Of a DNA stretch of 64,000 nt, positions 21,112 to 30,689 are shown in pieces. The notes under the pieces are model-generated. The model searched no databases and was not told the origin of the DNA. It worked only from the letters and a program-made list of their open reading frames with translations. Both the position numbers and the translations under genes were made by a program. Source of the stretch: Phoma sp. XZ068 (lineage: Eukaryota > Ascomycota > Dothideomycetes > Pleosporales > Didymellaceae); contig RBKR01000002.1 of NCBI GenBank assembly GCA_004835665.1, positions 2,046,001 to 2,110,000 of the forward strand, read 5' to 3'. The number at the start of each line of letters is the position of its first letter. The stretch's first letter is position 1.

Positions 21112-22567
21112 GACGCCGCGGATCGATTCGAGCCGTTTGTATGTGAGGAATGAAGGGTCCAGTCGTTCTGTGCTTGTCGTGTTGGGTCGGTGTGCCAGGT
21201 GGTCAGGTGCTGTTTCGAGACGCGGGTGGGTATGACCACGAGGCTGCAGCCGTGACCTGGGTACACTGGGTGCGACTGTGCTAACTTCTATGCTTGAAGT
21301 AACGCAGCTTCCTTGAAATGACTGTCACGGTCTGGAAGTGGGTTTCGGCGTTCACGAGTCGGCGGCGGTGACGTCGGCTCGGCTCTATCGTAGATAAGAC
21401 TCGCTCAAAGGACACGCGAACAACAACGCGACAGGACGAGGCCGCAGAGCAGAAGCAAGACACAAGCAACAGGTATGAGAGAGTAAGAGAGGGCGTCAGT
21501 CGTTGGCAGCGAGAAGAGACGGGAGCGCAAGAGGCGCAGTAGAGTCATCAATAGCATCAGTCAACGACACCCACCCACACCAACAAGACGATCACCCGGG
21601 CTCGGATAACCCGATACGAAGTAAAGCGCGCCATGCGGCAAACGGCGGCTCCATGCACTGATTCGAGCAGGTGGCATCTGGGGCTGGGGCGGCAGCGATA
21701 GTGGCAGCGATCTGGGCGGTATAGCGGACACTCGCACCCGGAATGTGACATCGAGATAGACACGATAAGAGATAAGCGGCGGCGCTTTTGGCTGCACGCG
21801 ATCAGTTGCCGCGGCCAGGGTTCCGCGTACGGCCTTGGCGGGGTCTCAGGTTTCCCCGGAGTGTTCACCTCGCGCTGAAAGGAGGCGGCCATTATTCATC
21901 TGGGAGTGCTACGCGAGCGTTGTATGCAGCCGAGATACGCGACCAGCAGTGATGAACATGGCGGGGTGTAGCGCAGGCTGCTGTAGACTAGTAATCTCGT
22001 GTAATTGACGAACGAGCGAGATACATCCAGTCTTGCAACAGTACTGCATTCAGAGCCTCTCTGTTACAGAAAAGCTGCATTTCATCCCTACCAAGAGGCT
22101 GATCCAATCCTAAATTCTGAATCCTAAACCCTAAATCCTACAATCCTGCAGGGCAATGACACCCATCCCAAACCCCGTCATTGGCCCTCGTACCCACCCC
22201 GCGTCCGTCATCGGCATCCGATACAACAACTAATAAACACCACTAACGCCGCCAACCCCAGCTGCAAAACGTAAGGGAAACGCGAGCTTCTCCGGGAGCC
22301 ATGTCACACGGCCACACCGCGGTGCAAACTTAAGTAATGGAGCGAGAAACATGCCGTTGGAAGATGAAATGTCGTTTGCTAGTTTACAGATATACGCCCT
22401 GCGGTACCCTACCGCGCCTTGCGACACGCGATTACACGACATCGACATCAGCGCCCCCGTCGTCGACCCTCTCGTACGCCTGCGCCCGCGTCTGAGCTTT
22501 CCATCGCGGACTACGCTCGTCAGCGCTCAGATCTTAGATGGAAAAACAACACTGCAGACCAGACGTA
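21112..22567. other. 1.5-kb intergenic region
   Basis: This holds the promoter side of the PQ-loop gene and the 3' side of the next minus-strand gene. Open frames are short and unconvincing. At about 22107-22145 there is a cluster of CCTAAA/CCCTAAAT-like words resembling degenerate telomeric repeat, probably by chance. No RNA gene was recognised. Confidence 0.45.
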
Positions 22568-23422
22568 CTAGATATAATTCCTGAACCCAACTATCCCCGC
22601 CGTCGCAGCTGCATACGCACCCAGTAGATTCCCCCAACTCGTGCCCGCCTGCCCGACAGCCAGCGCAACGAGATCGTACACCAGACACCCGCCGAAGATC
22701 CAATCGCTCACACTTGCTGCACCCGCGAAACAAATCCCCGTTGCAATCTGCACGAGTCCCGAGGGTGGCACGCCGCGGTAGTACGCAGCGGAGGTGTTGT
22801 GCAGGAGGTCTAGGACGCCGATGCCTGCAAACGTCTTTGCGACGATGTGGGTGAGCAGGTTGGGCATTGAGCGGGTGTCGAGGGGAGCGAGGGAAGTGGC
22901 GATGTAGGATAGTTGGGCGATAGTGTTGATGAGGACGAAGATGTTGGAGGTTTCGAGGTTGTTGGAGTTCCAAAAGAACATCCATGCTGTGGGTTGGTCG
23001 TCAGTACCACTCTACCAGTCTTCTGTGGGCTTGGGAAATGCGTGAGTATTAGGGGTTTGTTGGTGAGGAGGTAAGTAAAGAAATGGTAAGACACGCAAAT
23101 GCAAATGCGAGGTAAGGTAAGGATACATACTCCCAATACAAACATTCCCCAAACTATACACCCACGCATACCGCCTCATCATCGCCTTCTCCTCACCCGT
23201 CCCCTCCTCCCTCCACAGCTTCCACAGCCACACCAGCTGGACTATTTGCTGCGGGAAGAAAAACCCCGCAATCGCATACGGGTACGGCGAGAAGGCTGCG
23301 AGATTCTTGTTGTGAATGTCCAGCATGTTGGGTTTGGAGAAGATGCCGTATTGCTGCGCGGCGAAGTCGAAAAGGAAAGAGGCGGGCGCGAGGTAGCGCA
23401 CTGTGGATTGTGTGTTGCCCAT
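22568..23422 (-). CDS. uncharacterised multi-pass membrane protein
   Basis: This is a predicted 236-residue membrane protein I cannot name. Exon 1 is 23422-23131 and exon 2 is 22986-22568; the 144-bp intron (GTATGT...CACAG) joins VCIG to TWMFFWNSNN in frame. The chosen ATG at 23422 gives MGNTQST, whose Gly2 and small residues resemble an N-myristoylation signal. About five or six hydrophobic segments follow (for example FLFDFAAQQYG, IAGFFFPQQIVQLVWLW, VLINTIAQLSYIATSL, GLVQIATGICFAGAASV, LLGAYAAATAGIVGF). Proteins of this layout are common and uncharacterised in filamentous ascomycetes. No enzymatic motif is visible. Confidence 0.7.
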
Positions 23423-24039
23423 TTTTAATGTCGGAATATTGATCTGATGGGAGGGTGTTTTAAGATGGTGCAATTACGAAGGTTTGTCTGAGCGTGGTTC
23501 TGAGGGCTGGTGTGAGCGCGTGTTGGTATATCCATGTTTGGAAGTCGTGCACGTCATCTTGAAATGCTTCTAGAGGTCAGGGTTCAAGCCGATTGGATCG
23601 TCGAGGACCTCACATTCGTCGTCGAAACAAATATCAAGATACGATATGAGCTTCGATGATAGTTGTGTGAGAGCTCACTCTCACGGTGTCTGAAGTTGGT
23701 TTTCTGTGCTTCGTGCTTGTTGTCGTTAGTTCGTCACGGGAATGCTGCCTCAACAGAAGCAGACGAAAATGAAAAGACCAAACGGTGAAAAGACTTGAAA
23801 TATCAAGAATGCATTCAATGCAAATGTCTGTTTCGTGCTTTCCTGACGCAACTAGGACGTACAAAAAGAATCTATCAGCCCGCTCGAAAACCCGCAGAAC
23901 GCCTTAGCTCTTTCTTCCCAAGATCATTCAGACCGGCCCAGTATTACAGTAATACAATACAGAGGGGGTAGTCGCTGGGAGGTGATGGTGGTATATAGAC
24001 AGTGTGGTGGAACTTTTAGGGAATCTTGTAGCAAAGCGT
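23423..24039. other. intergenic, membrane-protein promoter and NADH dehydrogenase 3' end
   Basis: About 620 bases with only short open frames; no RNA gene or repeat was seen. Confidence 0.5.
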
Positions 24040-25878
24040 CTAGACACGCGACACATCGCGACCAAAGACCTTGGCCTTGACCCAGTCCATGAGCACCAGG
24101 ATCCTGTTGCGGGTGCTGAAGCACATGCTGAGGTAGGCGCTGCGCCAGAAGAAGTAGGTAATGGTACCGCCGGAGGCGATGTTGCCAGAGAACCACGAGA
24201 TATCGGCGACGGCCTTCTCAGAGCCAATGTAGGCGAGCGAGCCCTGGTGAGAGTACTCGAAGGGGTTGACGCCCTTGACCCTCCTCAGCCTCTTCTGGAG
24301 GTCCTTGATCTCGTCGAAAGCCAGGTTGCGGGCCTCGGCGTTGGGGGCCTTCTCCTGGACCTCGGAGAGGTGGGCAAGCTTGGCCTCGATCTCCTCGGAC
24401 TTGGCCATCTGGTTGAACATGCGTGCAAGGAAGGCACCTTCCTGTGCGGCAACCTGAGCGGTGGGGGCGTAGTTGGCGACAGCGCAGTCACCGACAGCCC
24501 AGACATTCTCGGTACCCTTGACAACAAGGTACTCGTTGACGGTAAGACCACGGCGAGAGTCCTTCTGAGCAGGGATCTGGTTGATCAGGTCCTTGACGAG
24601 GGGTCGCAGAGCGTTACCCGTGGCCCAGACGAGCAGACCATAGGGAATCCTCTCGAGCTGCTTCTTGCCATCAGGGCCGGTTGACTCGGCCTCGATGTAC
24701 TTGTCTGTGACCTTCTTGACCATGGTCTTGGTGCGGATGTCGATGGTCTCCTCCTTGAAGGTCTGCTCGGTGTAGTCGATGAGCTGCTTCGAGAACATGG
24801 GCAGAACGTTGGGCAGGGCCTCGACGAGGGTGACGTGGAACTTCTCCTGGATCTCGGGAATCCACTTCTTCAGGTCGGAGTGGAAGAAGTCCTGGAGCTC
24901 ACCGGCGAACTCGACACCGGTAGGTCCTCCACCAACGACGACCATGTGCAGAAGACGCTGGACCTCCTCGGCGGATTGGTCCTTGAAGGTAGCAGTCTCG
25001 CAGCAGTCCATGATGCGGTTACGGATGGCCTGGGCGTCACCGACTTCCTTCAGGAAGAGACCGTGCTCCTTCACACCGGGGATACCTGTGCAGCGAGTTA
25101 GCAGGGTCGTGGGTGAGACTCGCATATGACGTACCAAAAGTGGCGTTCTCGGCGCCGACACCAACAACGAGCATGTCGAAGGGAATCTCGGTCTGCGAGA
25201 CGTCGCCCTTGATGGGCGACTCGTCGTTGACGTAGACGACGCGCTTCTCGTAGTCGATCTTGGTGGCCTCGGCCTCGTAGTACTTGACGGCGGCCTTCTT
25301 GTGGCGCAGGAAGTTGCGGATGGGCTCCATGATGGAGCGGTGCTCGATGGTGCCGACGGTGCACGAGGGCAGCAGCGGGGTGAAGAGGAAGTAGTTGCGC
25401 GGCGAGACGACAATGACGTTGTAGTTCTCCGTGTCGAGCTTCTTGAGGAGGGAGACGGAGCCCCAGCCGGTGCCTGCGCGGTCGTCAGCTATCACCGTCT
25501 ATATCAGCCATTGCAGGACATACCCAGCACGACGAGCGTCTTCTTGCTCGGGTCCGGCGGCGGCTGGTCAGTGGGGTTGCGCGTCTCGTAGATGCCGTAG
25601 CCAACATATCCGAGGCCTGCAACCGCGCTGACCCAGGTGAGGCGCCATGTCCAGCGCAGGAACCTGAAGCCGCGCTTCTTGACGGGCTTGCCGGGCGCCG
25701 CGGTGCTCTGCTGGCGGAAGGTCGTGCGCAGGGCAATCTGCGACTGGATGGGGCGCGGCGTCCAGCGCGCTCGGCTGGCAATCAGAGACGGGCGCTGCGT
25801 CGTGTAGGCGCGGCGGCCGGCCAGCTGGGCCTGCGACAGGAGGTTCGCCGCCGCAAAGGGCCGCATGGTGGGAGCCAT
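24040..25878 (-). CDS. mitochondrial type II NADH:ubiquinone oxidoreductase (alternative dehydrogenase)
   Basis: This is a 579-residue FAD enzyme of the NDE/NDI family that passes electrons from NADH to ubiquinone without pumping protons. Exons: 25878-25524, 25473-25135 and 25085-24040, with introns 25474-25523 and 25086-25134. The Arg-rich N-terminus fits a mitochondrial presequence and is followed by a single hydrophobic segment (VSAVAGLGYVGYGIYE), typical of enzymes anchored in the inner membrane. The FAD-binding fold has VVLGTGWGS, created by the first splice; the NADH-binding fold has VVVGGGPTGVEFAGE; WAVGDCA binds FAD. A helical insertion (KSEEIEAKLAHLSEVQEK) lies before the C-terminal amphipathic region that contacts the membrane. 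No EF-hand is apparent. Whether the active site faces the cytosol or matrix is not certain; an external (NDE) type is likely. Confidence 0.95.
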
Positions 25879-26624
25879 TGAGCTGTGGTGGGCGTCACAG
25901 GAGCACGCGGCGATGCAGCCGTGTTGATGGGCGATGAGCTGGGGGCGGGCGGAGGTGGTGGAGGAGCGCAGTGCTGCGTGCCGTCGTGAAAACTACTTTT
26001 TCTCTGCGATGACGAACAGCTTGCCGAGCGCGCAGACAGGGATGCACTTTGCGCCCCAAGATAAGCTCTTTTCCAATTAAAGCCCATCCTTCCGCTGCCG
26101 CCGGGACCGGTTGCTTTGGTGCGCCTGTTTCGGGCGTCCGCAAGCCTCAGCTGCGCTGCTCCCACGCGTTATTTTCACGTCGCTGCTGCTATCTAACCGC
26201 GTTGCTGTGCACCATGCTGCTCCCATTCCCATTGTGTGCGTGCCGTCGCTCAACACGTCTCCTATACATGCCTCAGCGCTCGGCATCGGCGCCGGTCCGC
26301 TATGGAGCCCTCACAATTCGGACCACAGGCGAATGCTGAAGCCGGTGGGTGAACGGACAGTCATCCTTTTACGCGCAGCATCCCTGCGCCACCCTTTCAC
26401 CCTTCTTCGCTTCACCTGTAGCCCTGAGGCTCAAACGTGCATGGCCCCACTCTAATTGCTAGTCGACGCGCCGCCGGCGTGGCTCCCACCAAATCTTGGA
26501 ACACCGAATTGCAATCCACCCAGCGGTGAACAATAGCCCTTCTAGATTGTGGTTCCTCCACGCTCGACACGAGCAAGCCATGTCACATGCAATGCTAGAG
26601 CTTTGAGTGAGGCTGATGAGCGTC

Positions 26625-26640
26625 GGTGCGGCACCGCACC
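26625..26640. repeat. perfect 7-bp inverted repeat GGTGCGG/CCGCACC
   Basis: GGTGCGG at 26625-26631 and CCGCACC at 26634-26640 are separated by two bases. It could bind a dimeric regulator or be chance. The same GCGGCACCG core recurs about 230 bases downstream. Confidence 0.5.
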
Positions 26641-26857
26641 GAGTACTTGAACCTTCAAGCCTTGAATATGTTGAACATCCACGTGCCCATCACAATTTCT
26701 CTGTCACCATCAATTCGCCAATACACAATTCGATGCATCTCGCCTACTGTCTATTGTGTGGCGCTCTCGGCACGCATCTGCAACAGCGTATATATCTCGG
26801 TGTCTCGCTGATGCTGGCTCGAACTCGGATCTTACCAGCCTCGCCCGCACCATCTCC

Positions 26858-26913
26858 GTGCGGCACCGAGCTTAGCATGTTGCACCGAGCTTTAATATGC
26901 GGCACCGCACTTC
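26858..26913. repeat. three copies of a ~20-bp GCACCGAGCTT-type unit
   Basis: Near-identical words start at about 26858, 26879 and 26899 (GTGCGGCACCGAGCTT, GTTGCACCGAGCTT, GCGGCACCGCACTT), spaced 20-21 bases, roughly two helical turns. They sit about 350 bases upstream of the DUF427 start. Confidence 0.5.
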
Positions 26914-27268
26914 ACCTCGTCGCGAGCGAGTTCACTGAATCATTCGAAACGTCAACAGTGTAAACCAACACAAAAGACTGGGTGCTAATATTCACACTGC
27001 CAGTACAATTCTGATTACTCTTCCGTCGAAATGTACAAGGTACTCAAGCTGCACGATGACGCCCTTCACAGCTCTTATCGATAACATGTACTCCGCATTC
27101 AGTGATGACAACCGCATGCATGAACCGCTGACCCATTCATTCCGCCCCATTCCGTCTAACAAATCTCACTTAAACCATCGTAATTACTATAACAAGCCTC
27201 TACAGAACTTTCCTTACCTTGCACTGACCCAACAATCCCAACCCTTCATCGTCAACTTCATCACCACC

Positions 27269-27679
27269 ATGCCCGAAGCAACAGCAACAGTCAACGGCGT
27301 CGAAGTAGCCCGCACTTCAACCTGGGAAACCGTCGACGGAAACATCTACGTGCGTCCCCACATCTACCCCATACTTCCACACTTACCACCCACACAAACC
27401 AATCCAATCCAACACACACCTTCCATTCACATCCATGATTGCTAACGACACTATTAGTTTCCCCCCTCCTCAATACAAAAATCCCACTTCACCCCCACAA
27501 ACACCACAACGCACTGCCCCTACAAGGGCGACGCGTCGTACTACACCGTGACGACGGGCAAGACGGAGGTCCAGGACGCGGCGTGGTATTATCCGACGCC
27601 GCTGCCGGGGATGGAGAAGATTAAGGGGTACGTTGCGTTTTATAAGAGGGGGGGTGTTGAGGTTGGTGTTGAGGAGTAG
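27269..27679 (+). CDS. small DUF427-domain protein
   Basis: This is a 100-residue protein made almost entirely of a DUF427 (PF04248) domain, a small beta-rich fold of unknown biochemical role found in bacteria and fungi. Exon 1 is 27269-27349 and exon 2 is 27458-27679; the 108-bp intron begins GTGCGT and contains a canonical GCTAACG branch site before CTATTAG. Splicing joins GNIY to FPPSSI. Family signatures are the THCPYKGDASYYTV block with its Cys, Tyr and Lys, the following DAAWYYPTP, and the ending YVAFYKRGGVEV. No signal peptide or membrane segment. Function unknown. Confidence 0.88.
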
Positions 27680-27822
27680 TCGTCATCGTTATCGTTATCG
27701 ATGTCTGTGGTAGGGAGGAAGGGGGGTGGAAGGGTTGGAAAAGTATGGGGTATAAGCTAGCAAGAAAAGTCGTGTATATGTTTAATTCTATTCGTATTGT
27801 GATGGAGAGTGATTTATGTAGG

Positions 27823-30135
27823 CTATCTGAGACGCATGGAGCTTGGAATACCGGCGAGTTGTTCTAGCCGCTCTGCCGTGCACTCGTGAAGACCGATTCT
27901 GCGGTACGTGTCTTGCGCGCTACGCACGAGGACGATGCCTATCACGCGATCAAGAGCGTGGGCGCTGTCGGGATCCATAGTCGAGGCGTCAGAGAGATGG
28001 TGCTCAATTTGTACCAGCGGGAGGAAATACGCGTCCCTGACATTGTCCAACTCCTCGGGCTGATCCAAATAGACCACTATAGACGCTTCGCTGCCGGCGT
28101 AACGGAATGAGAGCGGTGCACTTGAGACAGCTTCAAGTTGATACACAGTACCATCGAGCTGCAGCCACGAGCGCTCCGTGTCGACCTCGCCGAACTCGTT
28201 TTTCTCCGTCTTCGGGACTACATGCACGCTTGGTGCGCTCGAGAGAAGCGAGCGAGACGTTGCGTAGCCTTGCTGACCGGACTGAGTGCGGAAAGCAACG
28301 CTTTGCTGCTGCTGGCCCGATACAAACGGCCCAGCTTCGATTTCGCCGTCGACAGACGCCCAGGACCAGCTTGGTGCTCCGTTGTCTATGAGGCGCCGCG
28401 ATATCTCCCAGCGTCGCGCGTAGAGGCCGGAGGGAATGAGGTCCTGTGTTGTGCGTCGCATTTTGGGTACACGCCAGCACAGCCCGCCGACGAGATTGGA
28501 CTGCCATAAACCTGCTACGTAGCTGTCATTAAAGCGGTTGGCCAGCACCCGTGCCACTCCTGACACAGCTACCAGTTTGTCGCTTGCTTTGGTCAGTTCG
28601 CATCGGGTGTAATTGTCGATGACGACAGCCCACTTCTCGTTCAGTACGGCGTGTCGCTCCTGGTCCATGCTCGCAATGTCCGTAGCAGTATTGTCACTAG
28701 CCGCAGCATCCTGGAATGGATCAGTGTTCAGATCCCACTTAAATCCTCGACGGCCACTATCAATGAAGTGCTGTGGGATGCCGTGCGGAAACTCTTCGGC
28801 CCGCTCGGATTCAGCGCACTCCCAGAGCACTTGATCGAAACTAAAGTGCAAAACACGTGGCGCCAGAGCACGCTCCTGGAAGATCCAGCCACGAGACGCC
28901 AGCCGGGACGACGTAACGCGGTCGGCCCAAAAGTAAGGATCGAAGATCTGGTAGACGCCTGCGAATCGACCTGTCCAGGCCGTTCCAACAAAGCGCGGCT
29001 CTTGTAAGCGGTCCTCCTTGGCCAGGCTGGGTAGGTGCTCCTTGCTAGATGAGGTTGCGGTGGCGGAGAGGTTGACAAACGAGTTACTGTATACTCGATC
29101 CATGCTGCCGGCTTCAGTAGGACAGTCTACAGCGTCGTCCTGAATGATACAGAGCGAGTCGATCCAGATGTAAGGGATACCAAGCTTCTCTGTCACGTCG
29201 ATAGCGTCCTGGAAGCATGGTGGTAGCTCGTCTCTAGGAATTCCGTTATTGATTCGTGTTTCGTAGTTGTGGCGCACTGTTCTGTAGATGGGTTGCTGGT
29301 CTGGGCCCCAAATGTGACTGAGGGTAGCGTAGCGGTTGCCAGCTGGAGCTCCATTTGCTGTCTCTATGAGTTGATAATGCTTGCGGCCGTCGTCATCACT
29401 CTCTGCTGTGACATTAATAAGACGAGTGGGGAGATACGATGATGACTGGTTGGTCTGAAGGGCTTTTGAGCATAGCTTGTGTCGCGTCTCATCCGCACAA
29501 TCAGCCATCCAAGCACGCACCCACAACCACCGTAGTCTTGAAGGATCCTGTGAATCGGCAACGGATGCTTCGGCTGATGGAAGAAGACCACTCGTGTAGA
29601 GCGTCAGTAGCCTCTCGCGATCTTTGGATAGGCAATCGACTTCAGTATAATTTTCAGTATAAGCAGTATTGTGAAACTCACCACTGGTTTTCCTGAAAAT
29701 GTAACGCCTTTCTTCGACCTCGTAGATCATGGGCGAGTTGATAGCAAAATCGAGCGCGAGTTCCATACCGTCAACCCCTTGCGAATCAGAGCCGGACCCG
29801 GCAGATTCGCTTGTAAGTTCAACAACCCTGTAGTGAGTACCCGAATTGATGAAAGCATGAACTGCATGCCCGATCAAAAAGCCTTGTCCAGGAATCACAC
29901 CCGGTATAACACCAGCAGCATACTGCTCTGGTGTCTTTTCCTTGAAGAAAAACCGCCATAGCTCGCTGCATGTGCGACACCCAATGCGTGCCGACTCACA
30001 GAGCCCGTTGATCTCGTCGTGGTGACGTCTCCAGTGTGTGCAGCCTGATCTCAACGCGGCTGCATCACAACGACATGGAACAATATCTGTAGCATAGATG
30101 CTTCTGATGCATACGTCGCAGGAAGCTTTCGGCAT
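27823..30135 (-). CDS. HET-domain protein with cysteine-rich N-terminus
   Basis: This is a 770-residue heterokaryon-incompatibility-type protein, read here as one exon. The N-terminal 65 residues contain a Cys/His-rich segment (CDVCIRSI ... CRCDAAALRSGCTHW ... CESARIGCRTC) that could bind zinc. The HET domain follows at about residues 270-430 (YATLSHIWG, IPYIWIDSLCIIQDD). Downstream are blocks typical of this large family: RGWIFQERALAPRVLHF, ASDKLVAVSGVA and APSWSWASVDG. A 42-base stretch at 29640-29681 begins GTGAGT and ends AG on the coding strand and keeps frame, so it could be a very short intron; removing it would shorten the protein by 14 residues. A role in allorecognition is inferred from the family only. 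Confidence 0.88.
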   Translation of the reverse strand: MPKASCDVCIRSIYATDIVPCRCDAAALRSGCTHWRRHHDEINGLCESARIGCRTCSELWRFFFKEKTPEQYAAGVIPGVIPGQGFLIGHAVHAFINSGTHYRVVELTSESAGSGSDSQGVDGMELALDFAINSPMIYEVEERRYIFRKTSGEFHNTAYTENYTEVDCLSKDRERLLTLYTSGLLPSAEASVADSQDPSRLRWLWVRAWMADCADETRHKLCSKALQTNQSSSYLPTRLINVTAESDDDGRKHYQLIETANGAPAGNRYATLSHIWGPDQQPIYRTVRHNYETRINNGIPRDELPPCFQDAIDVTEKLGIPYIWIDSLCIIQDDAVDCPTEAGSMDRVYSNSFVNLSATATSSSKEHLPSLAKEDRLQEPRFVGTAWTGRFAGVYQIFDPYFWADRVTSSRLASRGWIFQERALAPRVLHFSFDQVLWECAESERAEEFPHGIPQHFIDSGRRGFKWDLNTDPFQDAAASDNTATDIASMDQERHAVLNEKWAVVIDNYTRCELTKASDKLVAVSGVARVLANRFNDSYVAGLWQSNLVGGLCWRVPKMRRTTQDLIPSGLYARRWEISRRLIDNGAPSWSWASVDGEIEAGPFVSGQQQQSVAFRTQSGQQGYATSRSLLSSAPSVHVVPKTEKNEFGEVDTERSWLQLDGTVYQLEAVSSAPLSFRYAGSEASIVVYLDQPEELDNVRDAYFLPLVQIEHHLSDASTMDPDSAHALDRVIGIVLVRSAQDTYRRIGLHECTAERLEQLAGIPSSMRLR

Positions 30136-30689
30136 TCTGTTCGTGAGTGATTTGGGTGCCTGAGAGCAAGCAGCGTTATTCTCTCAAAAGAGAAGGCTGA
30201 AGTTGCAGTGTCTATATGAGCATATTGAATCAGCTGTCCACGCACTATTAGTACTTTTGGCAGTTGGTGGCTTCATTGGGACTGGCTGGACTAAGACATA
30301 GATAAGCGCTAACTCTGCACTGCAATCGCAGGTGACATAGGGGCGTTTATACGAGAGGGCATGCTGTATTTCTAGTCACGCCCCTTGCACCACATATTTG
30401 GTGTTGTCGAAGCAAGAAAGTCGAATGTCGAAGTAGTGGACGCGGGACGTTGACGGAAGCTGCGCGGGCTAGACCAATCTGGACAACCACCACTGGCGCC
30501 TTCGACGTGATGATTCGCCGCAACGCTAGGCAAGCATTTTGAGTAGGCGCGGCAGCCATGTGATCGACACGCGCCCCGTTTTCCCGCGTTCCCTCGACGG
30601 TCTCGCCCCTCAATCCTGCTTCCCTACATCTCATCTCCATATGACATTAACGGCCTGCATGCTCCTGCTGGACAGGATCGCATAAGGCA
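30136..30689. other. divergent promoter region, HET gene / histidine kinase
   Basis: 554 bases between two diverging starts. Short overlapping open frames only; no regulatory motif is clear enough to report. Confidence 0.5.

Larger units (their letters stand above)
25879..27268. other. 1.4-kb intergenic region with GCACCG repeats
   Basis: This lies between the divergently transcribed NADH dehydrogenase and DUF427 genes and so holds both promoters. No gene is supported. Short GC-rich repeats and an inverted repeat are listed separately. Confidence 0.5.

Noticed and set aside
22107..22145. Telomere-like CCTAAACCCTAAAT cluster
   Set aside because: Only about two imperfect copies, no tandem array, and housekeeping genes on both sides; most likely chance.
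24004..24684. Plus-strand open frame across the NADH dehydrogenase gene
   Set aside because: Antisense to the conserved NADH-binding and C-terminal regions; no independent support.
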